7,867 bases of DNA from NCBI GenBank assembly GCA_965368115.1, contig CBDULQ010000177.1:1-7867 (forward strand). The letters are read 5' to 3'. The notes beneath the pieces are model-generated. The model worked only from the letters and a program-made list of their open reading frames with translations. It made no database searches and was not told the DNA's origin. Of this stretch, positions 1 to 7,241 are shown one piece after another (positions within the stretch are counted from its first letter, which is position 1; every line of letters begins with the position of its first letter). The DNA comes from CBDULQ01 sp965368115. GTDB lineage: Bacteria; Pseudomonadota; Gammaproteobacteria; SZUA-229. Position numbers and translations under genes: made by a program.

Positions 1-101
1 ATAGCGTCGCGGACCTGAACCAGCAGCCATCCCGGCTCAGGAAGCTGCTTCACATGTAAAGAAGCAGCCACCAGGTTCTCGCTGCCCGTTACCATCACCA
101 C
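1..101 (-). CDS. Possible start or remnant of an unidentified minus-strand gene
   Basis: The minus strand is open from a stop near 155 to the window edge. Potential starts are GTG at 101, GTG at 98 and ATG at 95. The readable peptide contains SENLVAASLHVKQLPEPGW followed by LLVQVRDA, with a predominance of G or C at third codon positions, so it looks like real coding sequence. There is no good Shine-Dalgarno and no signal peptide, and I do not recognise the family. It could be the N-terminus of a downstream gene or a fragment of a decayed one. The opposite strand gives a hydrophobic frame here, which lowers confidence in either reading. Confidence 0.25.
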   Translation of the reverse strand, partial: MVMVTGSENLVAASLHVKQLPEPGWLLVQVRDA

Positions 102-575
102 GCTGTTTGTATTCTTGATGCTGTTGGGTGTGGTGGCCAGCCTTCGGGGTCAATGCGTAATTTATGGGTGATCCGCGTCAGGGCCCGGCAAAAAGCGATG
201 CAGATATTCACTGGTCATTTCGTGTGCCGAGGACAGGTTCTTCAGTTATCAGCTTCAGATACTAAAAATCACAGGTTATACGTCATCGGCAAAATATCAG
301 GGCAAAGTGGGAATCATGATCTCTGACAGTCAGTCTCTGTGAAGAAAGCGTAAAAACATTAATTTCAATAAGTTATTATATCTTTCTAGAAAATATATTA
401 GGTGTTGAAAGACCGGGTGAGACATTCTCTGTTCGATGTGGGATAGCCCTTTATTTATTATTTAACATAATATACATTATGCACATAAATATATATTCAA
501 GGTAAACCCGGGGAATACCCCCAATCCCTCCGAGCAGCCGTTTACAACGCCTCGACACGTGCTGCCACACAAGCA
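1..575. other. Region without a convincing complete gene; AT-rich centre
   Basis: This is the stretch downstream of the operon. Positions 1-240 have the base composition of the genes and carry short protein-like reading frames in several frames (see the separate minus-strand entry). Positions 340-500 are markedly AT-rich, with small perfect palindromes: ATCATGAT (313-320), CTGACAGTCAG (323-333) and TTTCTAGAAA (383-392). A TATAAT hexamer occurs on the minus strand at 380-375 but has no good -35 box 16-18 bp upstream. A GGGG-AATA-CCCC mini-hairpin lies at 510-521 without a T-run. No tRNA, rRNA, CRISPR array or complete insertion sequence was seen. Confidence 0.5.
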
Positions 576-1574
576 TCAAAACCGGTACGTCAATCCGATA
601 CCACCATACTGATCCACTTCTTCCTGTGCTTCGAACTCCCGGGAGCGGATGACATGTGCATAGCTGAGCCGGAAATCAGTCCAGTCGAATACGACGCCAA
701 ACTGGAGATCACCCACCAGTATTTCCTTTTCGACACTCCGGCTGTCCTGGATTAAATTACCGTCGAGAAAAATATTTCGTGCCACTACCCTGGTTTCCAG
801 GCCGGCAAACAGGTACCAGGAGAAATCACCGCTGTGCACATAAACCGGTGTTCCCGGTAATCCGGGCTGAATACGTGGCGGTCCGTAGTCGTCAGGCAGC
901 CTGTTTCCATAGCGCACCGTGAAACCGGTATTGACGTAACTAAATACATTCCCCAACACAATGCCCATATGTGGACTCAGATCCATTTGGCGACCTGAAT
1001 AAGTACTGGTTTCGGTGCCGCGCCAAAGTTGCTGGTAAGTTACCAGGATGCCCAGTTCGTTTTTTAATTGCGTATCCCAGCCCTGAGGTTCATCGGCGCC
1101 CACCAGCTCATGAACCGATGACTGGGCTTCTTCACCCAGGGCATCAGGTCCCACGATACCGACACTGATGGAAAACAGATCCAGCTGCCGTCCTGAGGAT
1201 ATACCCAGCCCGATTCCACCATACAACCAGCCGGCATACGGTCGCTCATTCAATGGTGGATTTTCAATGGTAATATCGCTGGGCGAAAACAGGCTCTGCC
1301 CAAAACCATAACCCACGCGTGCTTCACCTTGTTGCGGAAACCAGGGTGCGACGCGTGCAAGCTTAAGCAGCCAGCCTGGGGCTTTGTTAGAAGGATCGGG
1401 TGCCCAGATGAAACGCACACCCCCTGTGTAATGCCGGTCGTTGCCGTAGAAAAGATCGTTTTCGAGAGTAAAAGAAAGTACGCCTGTTTTTTCGCGATCG
1501 TCAGCCTGCAACGACTGTGCGGCAAAAACCGCGCAGGTCGTGATCAGTAACTTAAACCAGGGAATATTTCTCAT
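576..1574 (-). CDS. lpxR: LpxR-family (DUF2219) outer-membrane lipid A 3'-O-deacylase
   Basis: A 332-residue precursor with a signal peptide (about 1-24, hydrophobic LLITTCAVFAA, probable cleavage after SLQA) and a C-terminal phenylalanine (TYRF) as in BamA-inserted barrels. Family motifs seen: LENDLF with Asn39-Asp40, DRHYTGG (46-52), NERPYAGW (109-116) and VGPDALG...Q..VHELV with His155, then QGWDTQLKNE (164-173). Asn39, Asp40 and His155 are spaced like the catalytic Asn9, Asp10 and His122 of mature Salmonella LpxR (113 residues there, 116 here), so an active enzyme is likely. LpxR removes the 3'-acyloxyacyl group of lipid A in the outer membrane in a Ca2+-dependent reaction. The gene is last in the operon, overlaps yhhJ by 4 bp (ATGA) and has no recognisable Shine-Dalgarno, so it appears to be translated by re-initiation. 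Many family members are uncharacterised; the exact lipid substrate is inferred. Confidence 0.88.
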   Translation of the reverse strand: MRNIPWFKLLITTCAVFAAQSLQADDREKTGVLSFTLENDLFYGNDRHYTGGVRFIWAPDPSNKAPGWLLKLARVAPWFPQQGEARVGYGFGQSLFSPSDITIENPPLNERPYAGWLYGGIGLGISSGRQLDLFSISVGIVGPDALGEEAQSSVHELVGADEPQGWDTQLKNELGILVTYQQLWRGTETSTYSGRQMDLSPHMGIVLGNVFSYVNTGFTVRYGNRLPDDYGPPRIQPGLPGTPVYVHSGDFSWYLFAGLETRVVARNIFLDGNLIQDSRSVEKEILVGDLQFGVVFDWTDFRLSYAHVIRSREFEAQEEVDQYGGIGLTYRF

Positions 1575-2695
1575 GCCATAGACGCGAGTGTTTTACGAAA
1601 TCTCATCAGTGAAAATGCGAAAAAGGCTACACCGATCAGGATCAGGCTCAAAAACTGTGGCCAAACAACACCCATCCCTGCACCACGATATAAAATGCTT
1701 TGCGCCAGCATCACAAAGTGAGTATTAGGCGCACCCAGCATAATATACTGCACGATTTCCGGCATGCTCTCTCGCGGCGTCATGGCGCCTGATAAATTCT
1801 CCAGTGGTAATAGAACCATAATCATCAACAATGCAAATTGCGGCATCGAACGTGCAATGGTGGCGAGAAAAATACCCAGCGAGGTCGTGGCAAATAAACA
1901 CAGCGCAGCACCGGAGAAAAACAACAACAGAGAGCCTTCGACAGGCACTGACAACAGACCGCGAACGATGACCTGAAGCGAAAAAGCCGATGCAAGCAGC
2001 ACAACCAGAATCATTGCCCAGACTTTGCTGAACATAATTTCGAATGGTGTGACAGGCATTACCAGCAGGTGTTCGACGGTGCCGTGCTCCCGCTCACGGA
2101 TCAATGCGGCACCGGTCAGCACTATCGACAGCATGGTGATGTTGTTGATAATTTCCATAACCGCCCCGAACCAGGCATTGTTCAGCTCCGGATTAAAACG
2201 AGCGCGTAGCGCCAGGTCAACCCTGGGCACCTCATCTACCCGTACTCGACTGACGAATGTACTTACTTCGCTGTTCACGATAGCTTGCACGTAACCACTA
2301 CCGGTAAATGCCTGGCTCATGCGTGTCGCATCGACATTAAGTTGTACAGCAGGCGCATGCCCGCCCAGAACATCACGCTGAAACCCGGAAGGAATAACAA
2401 GCGCGAAAGTATCCAGCCCCGCATCCATGCGCGCATCCATCTCCGATCGATTAATCAATGAAGGCGGCACGAAATAAGGTGGGTAAAACGCATCGGTGAT
2501 ACGTTGCGACAGCGGCGACTGATCTTCGTCAACAATAGCGATGGACGCCATGTGGAGTGATTCGGGTATTGCGGTGGCTGATGTATAGATGGCAAAGGTA
2601 AAGGCCCAGACAATCAGAAACAGCATGACCGGATCGCGGACCAGACTGCGCAGTTCTTTGATTCCCAGGTGATAGATATTACGTGTCCCCTGCAC
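1571..2695 (-). CDS. yhhJ: ABC-2 type permease, YhhJ-like
   Basis: A 374-residue inner-membrane permease, typical for the family. Layout: a short cytoplasmic amphipathic start with KELRSLVRDP (14-22), helix 1 (about 23-43), a periplasmic domain of about 130 residues (44-172), then five or six helices (about 175-198, 223-248, 254-280, 283-305, 315-335 and 345-365). IREREHGTVEHLLVMPVTP (199-217) is the conserved cytoplasmic loop of ABC-2 permeases that contacts the ATPase. It has no ATPase domain and most likely pairs with the permease part of RbbA, whose two ATPase domains would power both. The same fold is recognisable in the C-terminal third of RbbA (for example GYVQ in both periplasmic domains), so the two permeases are distant paralogues. 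Start is GTG with a good AGGAG. The TGA stop overlaps the ATG of the deacylase gene. Confidence 0.92.
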   Translation of the reverse strand: MQGTRNIYHLGIKELRSLVRDPVMLFLIVWAFTFAIYTSATAIPESLHMASIAIVDEDQSPLSQRITDAFYPPYFVPPSLINRSEMDARMDAGLDTFALVIPSGFQRDVLGGHAPAVQLNVDATRMSQAFTGSGYVQAIVNSEVSTFVSRVRVDEVPRVDLALRARFNPELNNAWFGAVMEIINNITMLSIVLTGAALIREREHGTVEHLLVMPVTPFEIMFSKVWAMILVVLLASAFSLQVIVRGLLSVPVEGSLLLFFSGAALCLFATTSLGIFLATIARSMPQFALLMIMVLLPLENLSGAMTPRESMPEIVQYIMLGAPNTHFVMLAQSILYRGAGMGVVWPQFLSLILIGVAFFAFSLMRFRKTLASMA

Positions 2696-2697
2696 CG

Positions 2698-5496
2698 CTA
2701 TGACTCCTGTTTACGCAGTAACAAAGCACCCACGGCAATCAACACGGGCACGGCGATAATCAGTGGTATGAACGAGTCCTGTAGATGTGAAAAGTCCAGT
2801 CCCTTGGAGAACGTACCGCGAGCGATCACCAGGAAATGTGTGGTCGGATAAATCTCGCCGATCACGCGCCCTGCCCCCTGTAATGATGACACGGGTTCAA
2901 CCAGGCCGGAAAACTCGACTGCAGGCAACACGGTGAGCAATGCCGTGCCGAACAATGCGGCAACCTGGCTGCGGGTAAATGCGGACATCACCATGCCAAG
3001 TGCCGTGGCCGATGTGATATACAACAGAGCACCTGTCGCCAGCGTCACAAAGCTGCCCGTGAGCGGCACACCAAACAGAAATATCGCCATCAGCGTCAAC
3101 ATGCCGAAACTGATCATGATCAGCACCACATACGGTATCTGTTTCCCCAGTAGAAATTCCAGCGCTGAAACGGGAGTCACGTAAAAATTGATGATCGAAC
3201 CCAGTTCTTTCTCCCGCACCACGGATAGTGCGGCCAGCATAGCCGGCAACATCATCAGCAACAGCGGAATAGCGGCCGGCACCATGGCCTGAAGGCTTTC
3301 GATATCCGGGTTATAACGGTAGCGTATTTCAATGTCGACCAATCCTGTCGACGTCCGTTGCCCCGCTTGCCGAGCTTTCATCATCAACCAGTGTTGATGC
3401 ATGCCTTGCACATAACCACTCACCGTCTCGGCTCGTGTCGGCATGGCGCCGTCGATCCAGGCACCGATCTTTACCTGTTTACCGCGAGCGAGATCCCGTG
3501 CGAAGCCGGGTGGAATTTCGATGGCCAGACTGATTTCACCCGCACGCATGCGTCGATCGAGATCTCCGTAATCAAGTGCCGGTGGCTGTTCGTTAAAATA
3601 ACGGGAACCCGCCAGGTTAAGAATATAGTCACGACTCACCGTGGTCTGATCACGATCGATGACAGCGAAGTTAAGGTCTTCCACATCCAGGCTAATGCCA
3701 TAGCCAAGAACCAGCATCAGAATCGCACTACCCAGCATCGCCATAGTCAACCGAATGGGATCACGTCGCAGCTCAAGCGCTTCGCGTCGGGTATAACTGA
3801 ACAAACGACGCAGACTCACGATTCCTGTCATGCTGTGGTCCGATGTTTTCTGAACGGGTGTTTGCGACGCCAGCGTGTCATCCTCTTCGTGATTCGTATC
3901 GGCATTGGACGATCCGGCCAGACGCGCCACCTCGTCCTCCAGGTAACCGATAAACGCCGCTTCAAGATGCTCGGCGTTACGTTGCGATTCAATGGTAGAA
4001 GGCGTTGCAGTCACCAGGACCCGGCCTGCATGCATCAATGCGATGCGATCGCAGCGCTCCGCTTCATTCATTAAATGTGTCGAGATAAAGATGGTTACGT
4101 TGTCTTCCCGCGCCAGTCGAATCAATACCTTCCAGAAACTGTCCCGGGCCACCGGATCAACGCCCGAGGTCGGTTCATCGAGGATCAGGATTTCAGGACC
4201 ATGGATCATCGCCACAGCAAGTGACAGGCGTTGACGCACACCTAACGGCAAATCATCGGGAAGACTGTCCATGATTGGCTTGAGACCGAAACTTTCTGCT
4301 ACCGACTCGACACGTTGCGGCAATTCGTCTTCTGTCAGGCCGAACAGACGTCCATGCAAAATCAGGTTCTGCTCAACACTCAGCTCGCTATACAAAGAAA
4401 ACGACTGCGTCATGTAACCCACACGTCGACGCGTATTCATGTCGTGGGGATCGAGTGGATGACCGAATAACCAGGCCCGACCTTCGCTGGGTGAAAGCAA
4501 GCCGGTAAGCATTTTCATCGTCGTGGTCTTGCCGCAACCATTTGAACCGACAAAACCAAAAATTTCGCCACGACCGATACGAAAGCTGACACGATCGACT
4601 GCAGTGAAATCACCGAATCGCATGGTGAGATCCCGTGCTTCTATGGCAACGTCATCACCATCGAATGTCGTGTCTGATCCCGGAGCTACAACGGGTACTG
4701 TGTCTTCGGTCCTGTACTCCGGCAACAGCTTGACGAAGGCGGTGTCCAGGCTGGCGCTATCGGTGCGTTGCAGCAAATCGTCCGGCGTGCCGGTGGCCAG
4801 TATTTCACCCCCGTTCATGGCCACCAGCCAGTCGAATCGCGCAGCCTCTTCCATGTACGCTGTGGCGACCAGCACACTCATTTCAGGACGAGTCCGACGT
4901 ATACGCTCGATGAGTTCCCAGAACTGGCGGCGTGACAATGGATCGACACCGGTGGTCGGTTCGTCAAGAATCAGTAAATCCGGATCGTGGATCAGGGCAC
5001 AACATAAGCCCAGCTTCTGCTTCATCCCACCGGACAGCTTGCCCGCAGGACGATCGGCAAACGACGCCAGTCCGGTAGCGGCTAGCAGTTCGGCAATACG
5101 TCGTTCTCGTTCCTCTCGGGCATGCCCGAACAGGCGTCCGAAGAAATCCACATTTTCAAAAACCGATAAGGTGGGATACAGGTTTTTACCCAACCCCTGC
5201 GGCATGTAAGCGATCTGCGGACAGATTCGATGACGATGACGCGCATCGGACATGTCACCACCCAGAACACGCACCTCGCCTTGCTGGATGACTCTTGCAC
5301 CCGAGATCAATGCCAGTAGACTGGATTTGCCGACCCCGTCCGGACCGATCAGGCCAGTCATGCCGCCTTTGGGTATATCCAGGTCGATACCCGACAGCAC
5401 TGCCTGTTTACGATAATGCAAACCCACGCGACGTAAGCGGACTACGGGTATCGCGGGTGATTGTTCATCCTTCTGCTGGTCTGCAGGCGGTTTCAT
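2698..5496 (-). CDS. rbbA: RbbA-like ABC transporter: two ATPase domains fused to an ABC-2 permease
   Basis: A 932-residue fusion with the domain order of E. coli RbbA (about 911 residues). ATPase domain 1 (about 18-245) has Walker A GPDGVGKS (51-58), Q-loop Q100, signature LSGGM (154-158) and Walker B LLILDEP (174-180), but Ala213 in the H-loop (ATAYMEEA). ATPase domain 2 (about 283-515) has Walker A GSNGCGKT (317-324), Q-loop Q364, a degenerate signature LPLGV (416-420), Walker B ILILDEP (436-442) and H-loop His474. A polar acidic linker (about 520-557) leads to the permease: one helix at about 583-602, a large periplasmic domain (603-735), then about five helices (738-927), with REKELGSI at 761-768 as the likely coupling region. 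RbbA was first described as a ribosome-bound ATPase; genetically it looks like an exporter half, which is the role inferred here. The start ATG overlaps the upstream stop (ATGA) and has no clear Shine-Dalgarno, implying coupled translation. Substrate unknown. Confidence 0.94.
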   Translation of the reverse strand: MKPPADQQKDEQSPAIPVVRLRRVGLHYRKQAVLSGIDLDIPKGGMTGLIGPDGVGKSSLLALISGARVIQQGEVRVLGGDMSDARHRHRICPQIAYMPQGLGKNLYPTLSVFENVDFFGRLFGHAREERERRIAELLAATGLASFADRPAGKLSGGMKQKLGLCCALIHDPDLLILDEPTTGVDPLSRRQFWELIERIRRTRPEMSVLVATAYMEEAARFDWLVAMNGGEILATGTPDDLLQRTDSASLDTAFVKLLPEYRTEDTVPVVAPGSDTTFDGDDVAIEARDLTMRFGDFTAVDRVSFRIGRGEIFGFVGSNGCGKTTTMKMLTGLLSPSEGRAWLFGHPLDPHDMNTRRRVGYMTQSFSLYSELSVEQNLILHGRLFGLTEDELPQRVESVAESFGLKPIMDSLPDDLPLGVRQRLSLAVAMIHGPEILILDEPTSGVDPVARDSFWKVLIRLAREDNVTIFISTHLMNEAERCDRIALMHAGRVLVTATPSTIESQRNAEHLEAAFIGYLEDEVARLAGSSNADTNHEEDDTLASQTPVQKTSDHSMTGIVSLRRLFSYTRREALELRRDPIRLTMAMLGSAILMLVLGYGISLDVEDLNFAVIDRDQTTVSRDYILNLAGSRYFNEQPPALDYGDLDRRMRAGEISLAIEIPPGFARDLARGKQVKIGAWIDGAMPTRAETVSGYVQGMHQHWLMMKARQAGQRTSTGLVDIEIRYRYNPDIESLQAMVPAAIPLLLMMLPAMLAALSVVREKELGSIINFYVTPVSALEFLLGKQIPYVVLIMISFGMLTLMAIFLFGVPLTGSFVTLATGALLYITSATALGMVMSAFTRSQVAALFGTALLTVLPAVEFSGLVEPVSSLQGAGRVIGEIYPTTHFLVIARGTFSKGLDFSHLQDSFIPLIIAVPVLIAVGALLLRKQES
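2704..2708 (-). promoter_or_regulatory. Shine-Dalgarno deciding the GTG start of the YhhJ-like permease
   Basis: AGGAG on the minus strand lies inside the last codons of rbbA, 8 nt before a GTG at 2695. It supports the GTG as the true start, 2 nt after the rbbA TAG stop, although it is not an ATG. Confidence 0.6.
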
Positions 5497-6566
5497 TCGG
5501 GTAGTCGCAACTGTAACCGAGCAGGCCAGTCAGCCTGTTGATCGAGGCGCACATAAGCCATGCCCGGTAAACCCGTTTTTACATGGCTCAGGTGCTGACG
5601 TAATAATTCAGGCTCGATACTGGCCTTGATACGAAACATGAGTTTCTGTCGCTCGACCGCCGTTTCGACGGTTTTAGGTGTGAACTGGGCGACGTCGGCG
5701 ACGAAAGAAATTCGGGCAGGAATGATGTATTGCGGCGCAGCATCCAGAATGATGCGTGCTTCTGATCCGATAGCCAGCCGACCGGCCTGTTCCGTCGGCA
5801 GAAAAAAGGTCATGTAGACATCGGTCAGATCGACCATATTCAGCACGCTACTGCCGGCGGATATCACTTCGCCGGCACGCGCAACGATATATTGAACACG
5901 GCCGTCGCGCGGTGATTTGAGCCGACTGTCTTCGATATCGACATCGATGCGCTGCACCGTTGCCTTAGCCGCGGCGACCGCCGAGCGCGCTGCGACGACC
6001 TGGGATTCGGCATAACTGTGAGCAGCCTCGGCAGCAGCAACCTGTGCCCGAGCTGCGCTGACTGCGGCTTTCGCACCATGAAACCGCGCCTGGTCGTCAT
6101 CGAGATTCTGCTGACTGGTATTGCCTTTCGCCGCCAGATCCCGGGTGCGTTTGAGCTGTTTTCCCGCGGCATCCAGTTCGACTTTCCGTTGCGCAACGAC
6201 CGCCTGCGCAGCGGCAATTTCCGCAGCACGTTGTTTCACCTGGTTCTGCGCGGCATCGATACCGATTTGTGCACGCTGCAACTGAGCCTCGGCCTCCTTG
6301 AGCTGGGCATTCAACACCGCAACATCCATATTCACCAGCACGTCGCCGGCATGGATGAAATCCCCTTCCTTCACCAGAATGTCACTGACTCGCCCGGAAG
6401 CACGCGCGGCGATATCGATCTCTACCGCTTCGATACGGCCGTTGCTCCCCGCGAAACCTTCCGCCAGCTCATCCGGTTTATATTGTTGCCAGACCAGCAG
6501 AGCGACGACAACGGCCAAACCCGGCACGCCAAGTTGAACAGCCAGCTTTTTCTTTGTCGGAGACAT
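5493..6566 (-). CDS. yhiI: HlyD/EmrA-type periplasmic adaptor (membrane-fusion protein), YhiI-like
   Basis: A 357-residue membrane-fusion subunit that would link the inner-membrane ABC transporter to an outer-membrane channel. It has a short cytoplasmic tail (MSPTKKK), one N-terminal anchor helix (about residues 8-27), the first half of a biotinyl-lipoyl domain (IDIAARASGRVSDILVKEGD, about 50-82), and a long alanine- and glutamine-rich coiled-coil hairpin (about 82-212). The second lipoyl half follows (LKSPRDGRVQYIVARAGEVI, about 216-246), then a beta-barrel domain with FTPKTVET..ERQKLMF (295-311), typical of the YhiI/YbhG group. There is no lipobox, so it is anchored by the helix rather than by lipid. 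It lies 3 bp after tetR, and its TGA overlaps the ATG of rbbA in a 4-bp ATGA. Order and spacing match the E. coli yhiI-rbbA-yhhJ locus. Substrate unknown; no TolC-like gene is in the window. Confidence 0.92.
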   Translation of the reverse strand: MSPTKKKLAVQLGVPGLAVVVALLVWQQYKPDELAEGFAGSNGRIEAVEIDIAARASGRVSDILVKEGDFIHAGDVLVNMDVAVLNAQLKEAEAQLQRAQIGIDAAQNQVKQRAAEIAAAQAVVAQRKVELDAAGKQLKRTRDLAAKGNTSQQNLDDDQARFHGAKAAVSAARAQVAAAEAAHSYAESQVVAARSAVAAAKATVQRIDVDIEDSRLKSPRDGRVQYIVARAGEVISAGSSVLNMVDLTDVYMTFFLPTEQAGRLAIGSEARIILDAAPQYIIPARISFVADVAQFTPKTVETAVERQKLMFRIKASIEPELLRQHLSHVKTGLPGMAYVRLDQQADWPARLQLRLPE

Positions 6567-6569
6567 TAT

Positions 6570-6575
6570 TCACCT
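6570..6575 (-). promoter_or_regulatory. Shine-Dalgarno of the HlyD-like gene, overlapping the tetR stop codon
   Basis: AGGTGA on the minus strand contains the TGA stop of the repressor gene and sits 3 nt before the ATG at 6566; the AGG core is 6 nt from it. Placing the ribosome-binding site over the preceding stop suggests coupled translation of repressor and adaptor protein. Confidence 0.6.
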
Positions 6576-7208
6576 TTTTGATTTTTTTCGTTTGGGTTGT
6601 GGCTTCGCCATACCTTTTAAGCCATTGAGCAGAAGACTGCACACGTGATCGACTATGTAATCGACATCCTCATGCTGCTTGCGATGACCGCGAAAACAAC
6701 GCCGCAAGGAAGCCATATCGAAATGATGGACCACCAGCCCGGAGATGGAAAAAACCAGCATATGGGCATCCGCACCTGGCGCCAGTTCCCGGGCCAGATC
6801 CGTGGCCGCCTGATACTGGTCCTTAAAAATCCTCGTCGACATGATCTTTAACATGTCCTCGTCACCCTCGAGCATCATACGCTGATGGAAGCGACGCAGT
6901 ACCGGATTGCCACTCACCTGCCTGGCCAGCGTCCGGACATAGCGCTCGAGCCGTTCCTCGGCCGGTACGTCCGCCCTTAACGCATCGACGAACCCCTGCG
7001 ATATATCGGCAAAGGCATGCTGCACCGTATCCATGTACAGAGAATGTTTGTCGGGAAAATGATGATAAAGGGCTGCCGCGCTGATCCCCACGGCGCGCGC
7101 TATATCGCGCATCGATACGCCGGTGAATCCCTTTTCGGCAAACAGGGGAAGTGCATTCTCAAGAATGACTATACGGGTGTCGAGCGATTCGGCCCTGGCG
7201 GAAACCAC
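6570..7208 (-). CDS. TetR/AcrR-family transcriptional repressor
   Basis: A 212-residue regulator, normal length for the family. The N-terminal helix-turn-helix domain spans about residues 9-58. It includes the typical LFAEKGFTGVSMRDIARAVG stretch, then ISAAALYHHFPDKHSLY, where the recognition helix ends in the conserved YHHFPDK motif. Residues 60-195 are the variable ligand-binding and dimerisation region, and the last 15 residues are very basic (KPQPKRKKSKR). The start is set at the GTG at 7208 because AAGGA (7221-7217) lies 8 nt upstream. A TTG at 7214 in the same frame would be only 2 nt from that Shine-Dalgarno sequence. The gene is first in the operon, 3 bp from the HlyD-like gene, and follows a palindrome covering its own promoter. 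It probably represses the whole exporter operon and is released by an unknown ligand, as CecR and AcrR are for other efflux systems. Family call certain; ligand unknown. Confidence 0.93.
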   Translation of the reverse strand: MVSARAESLDTRIVILENALPLFAEKGFTGVSMRDIARAVGISAAALYHHFPDKHSLYMDTVQHAFADISQGFVDALRADVPAEERLERYVRTLARQVSGNPVLRRFHQRMMLEGDEDMLKIMSTRIFKDQYQAATDLARELAPGADAHMLVFSISGLVVHHFDMASLRRCFRGHRKQHEDVDYIVDHVCSLLLNGLKGMAKPQPKRKKSKR

Positions 7209-7222
7209 GGACAATGTCCTTA

Positions 7223-7238
7223 CTTAACGTTCGTTAAG
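7223..7238. promoter_or_regulatory. Palindromic operator, probable TetR autorepression site
   Basis: CTTAACG-TT-CGTTAAG is a perfect inverted repeat with 7-bp arms and a 2-bp centre. It lies immediately downstream of the -10 box and covers the predicted transcription start (about 7235). TetR-family dimers usually bind such short palindromes and block the promoter of their own operon. The palindrome and its position are seen directly; binding by the adjacent repressor is inference, but it is the standard arrangement. Confidence 0.65.
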
Positions 7239-7241
7239 CTC

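Noticed and set aside
91..171. Hydrophobic plus-strand frame (TITTLFVFLMLLGVVASLRG) suggesting a membrane peptide
   Set aside because: No start codon precedes the hydrophobic stretch after the in-frame stop at 16-18, and it is antisense to a Thr/Asn-rich frame, which automatically yields hydrophobic codons.
375..380. TATAAT on the minus strand as a promoter for the left-edge frame
   Set aside because: No acceptable -35 box lies at 16-18 bp, and exact -10 hexamers are common in AT-rich DNA. It would also leave a leader of about 270 nt.
510..521. GGGG-AATA-CCCC hairpin as a terminator of the operon
   Set aside because: The stem is only four base pairs, no T-run follows in the direction of the operon, and it is 55 bp beyond the lpxR stop.
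3358..4074. Plus-strand open frame of 238 residues opposite rbbA
   Set aside because: It lies entirely antisense to the well-supported linker and permease part of rbbA, its translation is rich in His, Thr and Arg with no recognisable domain, and it has no promoter or ribosome-binding site.
4523..5209. Plus-strand open frame of 228 residues opposite the ATPase domains
   Set aside because: Antisense to conserved Walker and signature motifs; serine- and arginine-rich low-complexity translation typical of a shadow frame.
6018..6581. Plus-strand open frame of 187 residues opposite the adaptor gene
   Set aside because: Antisense to the alanine-rich coiled coil, which naturally keeps the opposite strand open; no family resemblance.
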